Shown: positions 9,990-22,613 of the stretch, in pieces | Layout of the letters: every line of letters begins with the position of its first letter | Numbering within the stretch: the stretch's first letter is position 1 | Origin: Breviolum minutum Mf 1.05b.01 | Taxonomy: Eukaryota; Sar; Dinophyceae; Suessiales; Symbiodiniaceae | DNA length: 64,000 nt | Assembly (NCBI GenBank): GCA_000507305.1 | Contig: DF239210.1 | Coordinates: 124,001 to 188,000 of the forward strand | Direction of reading: 5' to 3' | Made by a program: the position numbers and the translations under genes | The notes under the pieces: model-generated | What the model was told of the DNA's origin: nothing | Database searches by the model: none | Seen by the model: the letters and a program-made list of their open reading frames with translations, nothing else

Positions 9990-11760
9990 TCAGCACGCAC
10001 AAAGAACAACACACAGTGGTAATGGTTCTTGATCAGTAGGGGATTGGATCTTTACCTCTTAAGTCTTAAGATTATTGATCAGTGATTCCATGGAACCATC
10101 ATTATTCCTGATTCTCCACTTATATCGATATGGTGAGCTGGAACAAGGAAGGAACCACCAAAAGAGCGTATATGGCTGCGAGCTGGGGAAATGTAGCCCC
10201 GAAAAAGTCACTATCGCCAAGCAATTTCTGTTGGCAAGTCTCTGATGGGATGATAATCTTAAGATTCTGAAATGTGGTCGTTTTGGCAAAAAGTGCTCGT
10301 GGCACAGAATTCTGCTCGAAAAATCAAAAAGATATACGAATTCAAAAACAACAAGAAATTATTGGTCGTTTCAAGTTCCAGGTAAATACATACCCTAGGC
10401 TTCGAAACCCTGGGAATTCCTCGGGTTTGAGGGAATACCCTGGGTATTCCTCTACTTCCTGGGAATACACTGTGTATTCCCGGAATACCCCGGGTATTCC
10501 TGTTTTCGGGGGTCGAACCCTCTTTAGATCAGTTTTCAATTATCTGCGGGGAAACCACCACCTTCGGATCCCTACTGAGTGGCGAGGAACCATTCCCGAT
10601 CGTCTTGGGTGATGAAACCCTGATGAATCTAAGGTTGTTTTGATGATTTTTGACAGTTTTTTTTCGTTTTTTTCGGGAAAAAACGGAAAGTGAAAAATCG
10701 CCACTAGCAAACCGTGCAGAAGCCGTGAAATTCCCCATGCAAACCCATGAAAAAAAAAAGGAATACACCGTAGAATCCATTTACTTACAGTAATACCCCG
10801 GGTATTGGATTACGAAAACGGAATACACTGGGAATACCCCACCCGTGCTGAACCCATGCTATACCCATGAAAAACCCGTGCAGACACATGCAAATCCCTA
10901 GGGTTTTTCATGGGTTGGCATGGGTTAAAATTGGTGAATTTTTGTTGTTTTTTTTCACCCCCGAACATCACCAGACAGGTCCGAAGTGTAGAAATTCAAT
11001 ATTTGCATTTGACATCCACACGAACCCTGGCACCACATGTCGGGATTGTGTGTAATCTTATATTGCATGATAGATTCTAAGCCTGATCATGCGGGAAAAA
11101 AAACCTGAAAAATCAAATGCACCGTGTTTTCCCGGAATACACCGTGTATTCCCATAGACCCTGGGAATTCCCAGGGTCTTGAAGTTCAAGGTATATATAT
11201 ATATGCATCTATGCAAAGTCAGATGCTGTAAACTCATGATAATCATATACATGTCGATATGTAAAACATATAACATGTATTTTGAAACCCTGGCAAATAT
11301 GGTGCATTCTCCATCTTAACTATAAACTATTTTTCCACGGGCTATGGAACATTTGAAGGGTGTCGCGGATATTGAAGTTACACCAACCTGAAAGCATAAC
11401 TGGGCTATTTTCAAAGGATTCCCCCGATACTCACTCAAGCACCATCCATGTACAACTAATCACAACTAAGATGACCCCTGAAATTAGGCCATTCCAAAAG
11501 GAAAGGCTTGTCTTCCAACCAGCCGTTTTCAGGTGCTATGCTAGTTTCGGGAGCCAAGTACACACGGGAGAAGAATCTGCAGTATTTGTGTCTTGGTAAT
11601 GAAACTTCTGGTGAAACATCCACTACTGTTGCTGGTTCAAAAATACGGAAAAACTAGTTGCTATGGTAAATTCCCATCATTAATCTATATATAATACAAA
11701 TGTATTTTGAAATCAAACTATATCCCATGAGATCCATGTATAGTATAATTACCTAAATTA
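9990..11760. other. Gap without a supported gene; palindrome-rich
   Basis: No convincing coding exon was seen. The stretch contains the GGAATAC palindrome cluster (10378-11178) and repeated phrases such as ACCCATGCTATACCCATG and ACCCGTGCAGACACATGC around 10850-10890. A diverged family C element lies around 11473-11560. Confidence 0.6.
10378..11178. repeat. Cluster of GGAATACxCxGTGTATTCC palindromes
   Basis: At least five near-palindromes of about 19 bp occur here, all with one unpaired central base. Examples are GGAATACCCTGGGTATTCC, GGAATACACTGTGTATTCC, GGAATACCCCGGGTATTCC (10438-10499), a copy near 10791-10806 and GGAATACACCGTGTATTCC near 11133-11155. The half-site also occurs alone. The two variants differ only in the inner ACCC or ACAC part. 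Confidence 0.8.
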
Positions 11761-11762
11761 CC

Positions 11763-11970
11763 CTAAACAATATACATCGATCCTGTCTCAACAAGTTCGC
11801 TGGATTTTCTTCCAACCGTATCAACTTCAACATCACCCTGCACCTTGCGATCCTTGGCGTGCAAGTCCACAAAAGTACGATGATCGCCCCAGGCCATAAG
11901 TTCCTGCAACTTTTTGTCATGGCAAGCAACGACGAATTTCCGGTGGAAGGACGGTAGAAGCGTTGCAAAC
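11763..11970 (-). CDS. Terminal exon of an unknown protein
   Basis: A strong acceptor (GTATTTTCCAG) precedes 208 nt that read in one frame to a TAG at 11763-11765. Motifs include LLPSFHRKFVVACHDKKLQE and WGDHRTFVDLHAKDRKVQGD. The exon begins with one nucleotide completing a split codon. I do not recognise the family. The remaining exons should lie to the right (12-17 kb); possible ones are weak frames near 12.60-12.72 kb and 15.36-15.54 kb, neither certain. Confidence 0.55.
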
Positions 11971-12769
11971 CTGGAAAATACACGCTGGAAGGCCGATAGT
12001 TCCCGAAGATGTTCCGGCTGATTTGTTTAATCAACTTCAAACAGCTTATAAATCTGATTTTTTGGGAGTCCAATGCTTTAAGTTTGAAGAATTATATCCG
12101 GAGTCAAATTTTTAATCAACCTGAATCAATCTGTCTTGGGGACTTTGCTAGTCATGGTAATTTTGATATCTTGACCCACTGAGGGTGTGAATGTTATTAG
12201 TTTTCGGGGTGTAGACTCAACGAGAAAAAAATAAGAGACCTTTCAGATCCTGAATGTTGGGCCACCTAACCACCTTATGGGGAGAAAGAAAAACATCCTT
12301 CAAAACTCCCCATCCCTACAGCGTCACATCATCCACCTGACCTCCCCATCATCCCCTAGACATCCAATCAAATACCTCCCGAGCTTTGGTCGTTTAGGTC
12401 TCTTAATTTGGGGGTCCGGGTCATACCTTCTCTAGTTGGTGGTTTCAACCCCTTTGAAAAAGATGCTCGTCAAAATGGGAATCATCTTCCCCAATTTTTG
12501 GGGTGAAAATTCCAAAAATATTGGAGTTAAGTTGCCAACACCCAGATTCTTAACAGGTCTTTGGAGATGCCTACCGGGGAAAAAAAATCTCCCCCGAGGC
12601 CCGAAGCCTTCCGCGTCTTCAAGGGATCTGGTCGTTCCGGACCGGGAGGTGGCCAATGAGGTCCCATACGCTTTGCAATCAAAGGCCCGGCCAAAATCTC
12701 CGAGGCACTCGCCTCGGAAGTGGTACAAGGTACGAGTACGTGGCCTGGGCCCCCAAGAAACCAGTCAAG

Positions 12770-12916
12770 TTATATATAGCCCACCAGTTACCTATATATT
12801 TTTGGCCATTTGTAGGGGTTAGTTAGTTATAACCCCCCAGTTACCTATATATTTTTGGCCATTTGTTATAGCCACCAGTTACCTACTTATTTTCGGCCAT
12901 TTGATAAGGTTATAAC
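12770..12916. repeat. Tandem repeat of CAGTTACCTATATATTTTTGG
   Basis: Three copies of a CAGTTACCTA...TTGGCCATTTG unit start near 12785, 12838 and 12876. The intervening TAACCCC and GGGGTTAGTTAGTTA segments are partly complementary. Confidence 0.8.
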
Positions 12917-15911
12917 AACTTCATTTAGAACTTACTCTTAGGTGCACACCTTGTATCGGGAAGGCTTGGTGGACACCGTGGTCATTGCCACCCACCCTAT
13001 AGTCCAAGAATTGCACAGATTTGTTTTTTTCGGGGAAGTTTTCGTCCCCCAAAATTAAGATACTAGACATACACATTAGTTTATACATGAATTGGCAATT
13101 CAAATCGACCTCTGTTAAGAATATTAGGGATGACCATTTTTTGGACCTAAGATGATGCTCCCTTTCCATATCAGACTGACTCCTTGAGAAATAATGCCAA
13201 CTTATTAACTGGATTTAACTGGTTGGTTCAAACCACCCCCACCGATCCGTTGCGATCCTTCGCTCGTCATTTAGGATCGGCAAAATGGTCATCCAGGCTG
13301 CTTGTGATGCAGGATTCATTTCCTCATTTCCCTACAAAATGGGGCACCAACCAGTTACAAGTAGAGGCCCATAAACTCCACCTTTTGGGGGGGGTGAAAG
13401 AACCCCAGTGAACTATTCAAAAGGCCATTTTTGTTAGGGTTTTGAAATCACATCATTTACAACGATCTTTTGGGGGGGCTACCAAGGGAGTACAAAATCC
13501 ACTCCAGAATTTCACTCTGATCGTCGGATTGGGCTTCCCAACGGATTTGGTTAAAGCACCCAAACCAGCAGAAGTCAAAGTCTCTGAGATGCTCTGGCCT
13601 AAAACGTGTCACAGGGCGGAACCGAAATTGATGTTGTTGGGGTTCTACAAACATGGTAATTAGAGTATCTAAATATAGACAAAAAAATTGTATCAGTACA
13701 TGTGTCTTCTGATACTGAAATGAATCCATTATAAAATAAAATAATCAAACAATATTTACACATATATAATATATGAACATGGAAACGAATATATCAAAAT
13801 CAAATAACATACGCAAAATCATGAGAATAGCCATGTGTAGCAGTAACCCTTACAGTCTCATTATCTGTGGAATCATAACACTAAATTACTAACCAGCAAT
13901 ACCTACCTATCCAACAACACGCGAGATCCGGGTATATCCAGCAATGCCTATCCGGTTTAATGAGGCCTTACTAAAGGAACCAATGGTTAAACCCTGATCA
14001 TAAGGCCTTATTTCTGGGGGTGAGTACCCGTCCGGGTGGCTTGGTTGATTAACCATAACATGATACGTGCTGAATAAGTGCTTCAAACTCGCCGAAACAT
14101 GTTGAGAGTGTCACCATCTGGTTTCACATTAAAGGACTGGCAGGTACTGGCGTGCTCAGAAATCTCCATGATGTATAATAGATCTCTAGCTCCTCTTCAT
14201 GGAAGGAATTTTAAACACCACAGGCTGAAAGGTAAAAATGCCTTGCTGGTGGCATGTAGAAGGATACAATCTATATTTAAATATATTAATATAAATAGAT
14301 GTATGTATATATAAACAAACATAAATATGTGTATATAACATGCCCCCCAAACAATCTTCCATCCTGAGGGTTTGATATCTTGGGTCATTCTTTTCACCTT
14401 TCTGTTCGCTGGCAACCAACCAACCAACCAATCTCTCCAGCAAATGCAATTTGTAGGGTTCCCTGTAGTCATGGCTTAACAACCTATCATTCCTCCCCTG
14501 TGTCATCTCCTCGCACCTGTTGCAGCTGCTTGCTTCCTCAGATTGGGGACATTCGGACCCCTTTGTGTTTTTTTTCTGAGTAGGGAGGGGTTGCATGATA
14601 ATAGCATCATCAGTTGTTTGGGGATGATTTTGAGTGAAGAAACCATCATAGTCATAGTCACTTTGTGAAATTGGGAATAGTCCGGGGGTAGTCAGTCATC
14701 CTGCACCTAATGTGGCCATTTTTCACCTAATGTAGGTAAATAATCCATACATGGAGCATCTGGAAGGGGGCATAGTTCCACGTATCTGCACTAGTAGGGG
14801 CCCATCTGGAACGCCCCAAACAATTTGGACTATCCCAAAAGGAAAGTCTCAGTTCAGTCTGCCAAACAATCATTTTGCAGGGTTGAGCTGTTAAACTACC
14901 GGGGGGTGTACAGTAGATCTTCAACTCCATATTTTGTTTGGTTGGTGTTTTTTCCTGGCAACCCATTTGACAAACTATGCCTATGCTCAGTCAAGTCATC
15001 GTCGTTTCCTTCATCATGGAGCTTTTGGACTTCAAAAAATGGATTTCAGGTGTTTAGTCTGAATTATTTCTCCCTTGAACAGGTATCTGATCAAAAAACA
15101 TTCATTCATCATTCTAAAAAAGGGGAGAGTTAGATATGCTGTTAGATACCAGTCAATGATTCATTCTAGGAGAAAACATGTCACTTTATCAAATATCTGT
15201 ACAACATTCTGCCGGAAACAATTGGTCATGGGTCCATTCATTTTAAATACAATCCTGTAATCTAACATGGCCATGGAAAAAATCCAAGATGGTGATAGTA
15301 TTCACCAAGAAACATGGTTAATTTTCCCGATCCCCGTCGGTTTACCAGACTTAGTAACGGATACCGCCTCTATGCATCTGGGGCCCCCTTTTTGTTTGCC
15401 GAGGGCTGACCGGCCAACCCGTCCCCCATGACGCCAAAGTGACATGATTTGATGCCCACTGGGGTATTCGATGGGACCCATGAATGAGGTAGAACTCCTG
15501 GCGGGCGCTGGCACCAACCGTGCCGGTTGAAGCGGGATAACATACCGTATCACCGTTAAAAAACACGGGTACCTTCAACATTTCAACTGAAACCATGAAG
15601 AAATGCTGGGGGATCTATGAAAGATTAAAGTATATCTATATATGTTTTTGCACTATTTTTCAGATCCCAAATTCAGAGGATTCGCGATTCCCTTGCTTTC
15701 TTTCCAAGTATATAGAGTCTCCCATCTTCGGTGACATTTGAAACCACTTATTGAGAGGTGAATTATTCTGATTGAAAGTCGGTTATTGTTGCTGATTGTT
15801 TCATGTTTTTAATGTAGCTCAATGTTTTTTGCTGCTGTTGCCCTTGTCAACGTTTGCTGTTGGTCTTTAGTGTTTGCTTTTCGTTGTTGTTTGCCTGCTG
15901 CTTTTGCTCAC

Positions 15912-16072
15912 TGTTGTTTGTTGTTGTTTGTTGTTGTTGTTGTTGTTGCTGTTGCTGTTGTTGTTGTTGTTGTTGCTGTTGCTGTTGTTGTTGTTGTTGT
16001 TGTTGCTGCTGCTGCTGCTGGTTGTTGCTTCTTGTTGTTGTTGTTGTTGTTGTTGCTGTTGTTGTTGTTGTT

Positions 16073-16114
<42 letters not shown>

Positions 16115-16139
16115 ATTGTCGTTGTCGTTGTCATTGTCA

Positions 16140-16179
<40 letters not shown>

Positions 16180-16221
16180 NTTCTTCCTCTTCTTCTTCTT
16201 CTTCTTCTTCTTCTTCTTCTG
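15912..16221. repeat. Compound trinucleotide microsatellite with one N
   Basis: GTT/GCT repeats change to a long GTTGTC hexamer tract (about 16075-16178), then after an N at 16179 to TTC repeats (to about 16221). All are pyrimidine-rich on the plus strand. The long Cys, Val or Leu runs that can be translated from it are artefacts. The tract length may be mis-assembled at the N. Confidence 0.95.
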
Positions 16222-17182
16222 CCTCTTCTATGTATTTTCACGTTCCTTTTTCATCCTAGTTCTTGTTCTTGTAACCACGCAATGGCGTTTCCAATCCCAT
16301 CTACTCCCCCCCTGGGGCTCAAATATATCTGAAACAATAAATCTATATATATTTATATAGGTCTATAATGTTTGTCTTCAAAATGTAGATTCATTCTTGG
16401 ATGAGATACTTCTAGTTTGGATTATCTAACTCGGCGTCATTTGTCATTTTGACCTTGATCGCATCACTCCAACATGGGGGGATTCCTCTTGACCAAGGGA
16501 TGGACCCTTCGACATAAAGAGCCCTACATAATGATGGTATGAATTACACTTGAATTACTATAATATATATATATATATATAGAGAGAGGGGTGTGCTTTT
16601 ATAATGACATCTAAATATAGGGTCTATAATGTATGATTGTATGACATCCATATAGGGGTCTTACATTACATTATATAATCATAATATGTTGATTACGGCA
16701 ATTGTTAATCCGTAATTATATACGATCACTAGGCTATACATATCTTCCATGGGGAAACCATGAGAAAAGATCAGGGGCTTTGAAGTTTGGACCATACAGG
16801 TTGAAAGGGACAGGTTCGGACCATCAACAACAAGCCAAAAGTTCAGTAACCCAAACCTATAAACGGTAGATCTTGAAAGAGCTGACTGTTTTGGAAGGAT
16901 CAACTCGAGGGTTGTAGATACAGAGCCAAACCCCTGGTGAGACACCAATATTTAGATCCAGCTTGGTACCATCTGTGGCGGATAGTTTCCGAAAATGTAT
17001 AGGGGACAAATCTGCAACCTTGAACTTGAAACCTCATCAAAAAAGTGAAAAAATACATGAATGGTCTTGAAAGGGACATGACGGATCTGGATGTTTTCCG
17101 GCACTCTGACATGATTTTGCGATCATCTTGCAGTTTGAAAGTTGAGACGTGCAACTCTTGCGAAGCTTTCGATATTTACAAC

Positions 17183-18785
17183 TCAGGACTTCTGGCTGCT
17201 GCACTTGCGGCGCTTCTTCTCGAGCTTTGGCTTGGACTTCGCCATCTTCTCCTTCTCCTTCTCCTGCCTCTTCCTCCACGCCACTGCCACTTGGAAGGAA
17301 CGCTCCAGCTCTGCCTCCGAGTGATCAGTCGGTTTGAAGTAGAAATTATGCTTCACACCACCGACGGTGCACTGAGCATGCCACTTTTGCTTGCTCTGCT
17401 CCCATGTCACCCCACCGTACGGCACCTTCGGGTGGAACATGGGCAATCCAGCGTATCTGGTCTCCAGGGTGCTCACAGCCTTCACCTCGCGTTGCAAGCC
17501 GTGCAGCTCTTGGAGCCGCAAGGCCTCGGCCTCGGCCGCCGCCTTCTCGGTGAAATAGCCGCCATAAATCCTTTTGTCTGGCTTCTTCGCATTGCTTTTC
17601 CTCAAAGAAATCTCCACGTACCACTTTTTGTCATGTTTTCTCCACCTCACCCCAGGCACATCGCTGTTGAAGTTGGGATCTCGCTCCTTCGGCTCCTTGA
17701 GGATGCCCTTGCGCACCAGCTCGGCATGGAAGGCCTTGGCGGCCTCTAGAGCGGCCGCATCAGCCTCTGCCTCAGAGCGCCCATTGACCATGAACTTCTT
17801 GACTGCAAACATGCGACTCGTCTCGCCTTTTCTCTTACCTTTGGAATCATACTTCGGGATTGAGACCTTCCAGGCACAGCAGGTGCAATTCCACAGCACT
17901 CCTGGCACACCACTCTGCTTCTCCAAGTTGTGCATCAGGAACTTGTTCGGCTTGAGTACCTCTGCAGAGGCTGGAGCAACAGCATGCGGGGCTGCACTTG
18001 CAGCTTCTCTGACGATTGCATCTTTGGGTTTCAGCTCCTCTGCAGCTGCACCAACCGATTCAAAGACTTCCACTCCTTGCATGGCACCACTGCCTCCTGT
18101 GGATGAAAGTCGTCGAAGACCATTCTCATCGAAGGCCCAACCACGACCAGCCCAGACGGAGGTAGGCAAGTCCCTCATCCAAGGCCACATCTTCATGCAG
18201 TCCATGCCACGGACCTTGTAGTCCTGGATTGCTTTCCACAGCATCTAGCTAGCACATGACAAATTGTTGAAAAACGGCGCACTGTTGCACACAACACCAA
18301 ATCTTGCAGGGCAAACATAACCATAGAAATATGTGTTCCGCTGATGAGATCTAGAAAGAACTTGATCATATAAAATAATATCATCATCCATGTAAACATG
18401 TTGAAGCGACTGTGCACCTGCAAACTTCCAGAGAACAGTCCTGGCCAAGAGTATCCTGTCCCTCGAAGGCGAATTCAGCTGCCGAGGGTGAACTTTTCCG
18501 CTCCACCTGTAACATCGGTGCAGATGCCCCTTCCTCCACAGAATTTTGCAAGTTGTGTTCTATACCATTCTGACTTGGCTTCATGAGACAAAGCAATGAC
18601 GTGTACACAATGAAGTGTACAGTTTAAGTGATACATGTTGAGAAAGATCATATTACAGCAATCCTGGCCTCACTTGGAAGCGTATGCTGACTGTGCTTTT
18701 CGTGAAAGCGCTGCAGGCACCGTAAGGCACGTGCATTGAGACGCTGCACACATGCTGGTGCATCTTCTGGTGGTGCCATTGGCAT
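17183..18785 (-). CDS. Protein with three AP2-like DNA-binding domains
   Basis: The main exon (17183 to about 18244) encodes about 350 residues and ends in a lysine-rich tail. Three AP2/ERF-like repeats are visible, each with a GVxW start and a second Trp. Repeat 1 (VPGVLWNCTCCAWKVSI) is followed by a helix rich in Ala. Repeat 2 (VPGVRWRKHDKKWYVEISLR) has the GGYF turn and an AAAEAEALRLQ helix. Repeat 3 (YGGVTWEQSKQKWHAQC) lacks a clear GGYF. Upstream exons on the same strand are likely: 18425-18581 (PSQNGIEHNLQNSVEEG) and about 18668-18785, beginning at an ATG (MPMAPPEDAPACVQRLNARA) and ending at a GTAATA donor. The junction before 18244 is not resolved. AP2-like proteins are DNA-binding regulators in plants and apicomplexans. 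A role in transcription or in mobile-element biology here is inference. Confidence 0.65.
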
Positions 18786-19356
18786 TTCTCTTGCCGAACG
18801 CAAGAAGAAGTTGGCAGGGCAGCAAGGCCTGCACAAAAACTTGCACCACAAGGCGTGGTTCAGGGCACGTGGATGTCGAGCAAATCAAAAGAGATGATAA
18901 CAAACAATCATAATTACCTGCATCGACCCCAAACAGGTCGGCAACAAAACAAAGAAACTTCGGAGTTTGTAATTGTAGAATCGTAGAAGATACTGCTACC
19001 TGCCACACGACCAATGCCAAGACAGATGCGCACAGGCCTGTGTGAAGACCTACCGCTCCCATGTACAGTTACATGCACGGTGAGTGCATAAAAACATGCA
19101 AACTTCAATTGAGGATGGACAGCAAAATTGAGATGCACCATTGAATTTGGAAATACCGACACGCTGTGATGGAGTGCACCACTACCACTACTCCCTCAAT
19201 GCCATAGTTAGTATTTTCCGAGGAACTTCGTCACAATAAGTCTAACTGGAGTGGTTTGTAAGGAATCGACTCAAGTTCGTACCCACAAAAAAAACAGGAA
19301 GAAATGTAACATTATGTAAAAAATACACGAAACTGTCAATCCCTTGGTCTACTTGT

Positions 19357-20646
19357 CTAGCCCATTTTCCATTCTTCGGATGAGATCCATTCTATCTTCA
19401 AATCCACCAAGTCAGAAAACAACTTGATTGCCTCGTCGGGCTCCAAGTCTTGGAACTGCGGAAAGCTAAGCACTGCTTGGCCCACGCGGCAGCTTGTGAA
19501 GCAAAATCATCCAAAGATCTGGCTGCAGCGCCAGCTGGGTCCTGCCAAACGAGGGAAGTCTCGTGAAAGCCCACCACACTCCATGAAAACATCATAGTGG
19601 ACGTCAGCAGACGTTAGAAGTCTAAATTGAGTGTACAGTTCGCCAAACCTGACACGCAAACGCCTCACAAAGTTAGCATACCGTATGCATAATTGGTATG
19701 ACTTGAAAATGCCACATGTTGTTCTCGATCACCTATCTATCGTTTTCATTTTGGTCGTCACCCTCCATGCTTTCTGCTGTAAGTGCCCAACATACAACAA
19801 TCTACAGGTCACATCTGTCCATGTGAGCTTAAACTAATTGTCATCACTCTCTATTTACCCCATAGCAAATCGTCCGTGTGGCCCAGCCATTTTCAGTCAT
19901 TTTGAAACAGATCAAAGATTTTGGCACTTTTTGGGGTTCGGGTCTTCCCTTTTGAGGGTGCTGAAGTGTGCATGTGTGCGTCCGTCCTCATGGCCATCTG
20001 CGTCAGCAAGTGGACTTGCGAAACTAGCTTCATGCTCTGCAACTGTCTCCATCTTGATCTTCGCACGATCATCACCATTCTTTTCTGAGCTTGAAGTTTC
20101 AGTCCAAGCAGCCACTTGCACCTTGCGGGTCAGCCGCCGTCGCATTTCCTGCTTGACTGCAACTTCAGACTGCTGTGGCGATTTGTCATGATCTTCTTCG
20201 TCGTTTTCTATCTCATCTTTCACCTCTACCTCCTTCAAGGGTACGTCATCAACATCATCAAATTTAGAGGATTTCATGTCTTGCTCCATGTCATCTTTGA
20301 TCTCCTTCTTCGCCTTCAGCCACTGAACGTCTTTGCATACGACGTGAATTGGCTCAGCAACTTTCTCTTTCTTGATCTTCACACGGTCAATTTCAACATC
20401 TTCACATTCACTTTTCTTCTTTTCTGAGCTTAAACCTTCAGTCCAAGCAGCCACATGCATGTCGCGGTGGGTCAGCCGCCTACGTTTGGCAGAAGATTCT
20501 GCCTCTGGCGACTCCATGCTAAGTGTGGCAAGATTCAAATTCCCAGGCGAACAGCCTTGCAAACGCTTGGGCCTTCTGCGTAATTTTAAGCCAATATCAA
20601 CGGACACACAGCTTCCATCAAGAATTTCATATGTGTTTCCTTCCAT
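19357..20646 (-). CDS. Unknown charged protein with a duplicated VAAWTE motif
   Basis: The ATG at 20646 (MEGNTYEILDGS) opens an exon of about 240 codons, to about 19.92 kb. Two related segments occur in it: RRLTHRDMHVAAWTEGLSSE and RRLTRKVQVAAWTETSSSE. The intervening sequence is rich in Lys, Glu and Asp. Further exons are a short acidic one near 19.73-19.77 kb (AESMEGDDQNEND), one at about 19.53-19.70 kb (YANFVRRLRVRFGELYTQF, SADVHYDVFMECGG), and a terminal one at 19357-19455 (FQDLEPDEAIKLFSDLVDLK, stop TAG). The last has a clear CCGCAG acceptor. The family is not recognised. The repeated hydrophobic-Lys-x-Glu tetrapeptides look like SUMO-acceptor sites, which would fit a nuclear protein, but this is only a motif match. 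Confidence 0.55.
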
Positions 20647-21492
20647 TTTTTTCCTCCTTCTTGGGCAATGCCAATACGTCGTGGTGACTTCAGTTCTCAC
20701 ATTTCGGTAGGTCTAAATTACAAACGTCCTTACACACTATTTTTTCGCTCTAGATTACTCAAAATCGTCAACACCAATTTCAGGCACAGTAATGAAGTGA
20801 ATTGAAATATATGAGAGACTGAACATGCTGCCATAAAACTGTTTGAAGATGCGGTGGACTAGAAGTAATCCCGTACATCTCATCAGAAAAATGATCATGC
20901 ATATCTATCTGGAGTCTAAGCCTTCAATAGGAATCCAAACATGAGCCCAAAGCTGAATTCTTAGTAAAATATTGAAGGTAAACTTTTGCATAGGCTGCCT
21001 ATTTCAGGGAGAAACATCCTCCCCAAATGTTGGAGCACTTACCCTCCCTGAAAATCAACATAGACACCATAGCAATTTTTGAAATGGAACTACATCTTAA
21101 ACAACGACCGTCATTTTAAATATTTCTGTACCAAACATTTTGCGGTACCTGAAACGGAGGAATCCTCACCCGTGATATAAGCTGTATAAATACGGCTTAA
21201 GGGAGTTTTCCCACCACCAAGATAGCCGAAAAAATAAGCTTCAGGAAATCATCCATTTTAGGAAGCGAGTCATTTGGTCTCGGTAGAAACGACCAGCTGA
21301 CTGCGGCTGGATCCATCGATATCATCAATTTTGGTGTAGGATTTTGGGGCATATTTCAGCCACACTAGCTAAAACATAGAGAAAACTCATTTAATTACTT
21401 AATGTCTTCAAGAAACTTTGAGAAAAAGATACTGAAAATGCGAAAATTATTCATATTGAATCAACTGTTGGAAAAAAAGCAAAACAAACAGC

Positions 21493-21620
21493 TTACCCTC
21501 CCTAAAACGAACATTTCGCCCCTGACAAATAGGCCAAAAACGCACCCAAAAAAGAAGCAGGATCATCTTCCAACCATCCATTTCTCTGGTGCCAAAACTG
21601 TTAGTTTCAGGGTCCCGGGT
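21493..21620. mobile_element. Family C inverted-repeat element
   Basis: Left end TACCCTCCCTAAAACGAACA and right end TGTTAGTTTCAGGGTCCCGG are imperfect inverted copies. The interior has the family phrase TCTTCCAACCATCCATTTC. Confidence 0.65.
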
Positions 21621-21961
21621 ACCCTCCCTGAATCTGACCTTGGTAGCTGACTATAGGATTCAGCATAGGTAGTACCTTGGGCTGCAATGGGCACAAGTAG
21701 GGCACTGGAGAAGGATCCTACCAATTGATGTGACTAAAGATGGTGCCGCCCAGTATAAGCTTGTTCATTGGTACAGTAATTAAAAAGGTAGATGGGCACA
21801 GTTCCTAGATATTGGTGTATAAGGACCCTTTAGTAACCTATCGTTTGGTGTCTGTGCCATCTATTTGGACCTTAGGGTATATGGCCGCATAAAGGGTTTT
21901 GTATATGATATATCGCAGTACTGGATGCGCAAACTATCTAGTATACAAAGTAAACCAAAGG

Positions 21962-22038
21962 TTACCCTCCCTAAAACTAAGCAAACTAGTATTCCAACCA
22001 TCCATGTTCAGGTGCTATGTTAGTTTCCTGCAGGATAT
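21962..22038. mobile_element. Family C inverted-repeat element, short copy
   Basis: It begins ACCCTCCCTAAAACTAAGCA and ends GTGCTATGTTAGTTTCCTGC, with TTCCAACCATCCATG inside. The left arm is truncated after the GAAACTAA part. Confidence 0.6.
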
Positions 22039-22161
22039 CTACCCCTTCAGGATACAAAATCAGTCTCCTACCCTACCCCGGTTGTTTGCAACGCCGAGTG
22101 ACGTGCACCCTTCTTCTCGATGCGAATGCGAGCCAATTTCAACTCCTTCAGGTGATGATGA

Positions 22162-22265
22162 AAACCATGGAAGAAATCCTGCACCACCTGGGAGGGTTAA
22201 AACCTTAAACATAATGGGATAATCCTCATCCTTGGTAGTGCAGGATTTTGGGAAAATCAGCAGTA
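22162..22265. mobile_element. Family B inverted-repeat element, diverged
   Basis: The left end matches the family terminus ATGGAAGAAATCCTGCACCA. The right end (GTGCAGGATTTTGGGAAAAT) is a diverged inverted copy. It has the usual spacing of about 70-100 bp. Confidence 0.6.
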
Positions 22266-22363
22266 TCAATGGAAAACCAGCATCTTTTAATAGGAAATAT
22301 ACATCTTCAAATGATGGATTTCCCATTGTTGTGTTAGTTTACCGGTGTGTAAATCCTGGTTGG

Positions 22364-22465
22364 TTAATAGAGATCCGTACAATGGTCTGTTATAATCCCC
22401 ACATAACTGGGTAGGATTTCATCACAGACCTAAACAATCAGGGGCCCTTTTGTCATTGCTCTGGT
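22364..22465. repeat. Family I dispersed repeat, copy 1
   Basis: This stretch (GGTTGGTTAATAGAGATCCG, then GGGTAGGATTTCATC and TTTTGTCATTGCTC) is about 75-80% similar by eye to 38004-38120. No clear terminal inverted repeat was found. Confidence 0.65.
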
Positions 22466-22613
22466 AAGGGCAACTGTTCATCCGAGAACGCTTTCATCGA
22501 TGGTGATTGACCCTATATGACCCTATTGTTCCTTGAGCAATCACCACATTTCAAGGGTGACCTCTTGGTTTGCTTGAAAGACTTCAAAAATATCTTAACA
22601 TATCCTAACTAGC

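Larger units (their letters stand above)
12000..17180. other. Long gap, probably introns of the gene ending at 11763 plus intergenic DNA
   Basis: No exon here can be supported with confidence. Open but ambiguous frames on both strands occur at 12.60-12.72 kb and 15.31-15.54 kb. A degenerate family A element starts at 12436, a tandem repeat lies at 12770-12916, and a fragment of the family D core lies near 14.70-14.76 kb. A large compound microsatellite lies at 15912-16221. Confidence 0.5.

Noticed and set aside
10378-11178. CRISPR-like repeat array
   Set aside because: Spacing is irregular, the repeats are palindromes of about 19 bp, and the context is eukaryotic with no cas genes.
15822-16360. 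Open frames of poly-Cys, poly-Val and poly-Leu/Ser
   Set aside because: Translations of the compound microsatellite, crossing an N.
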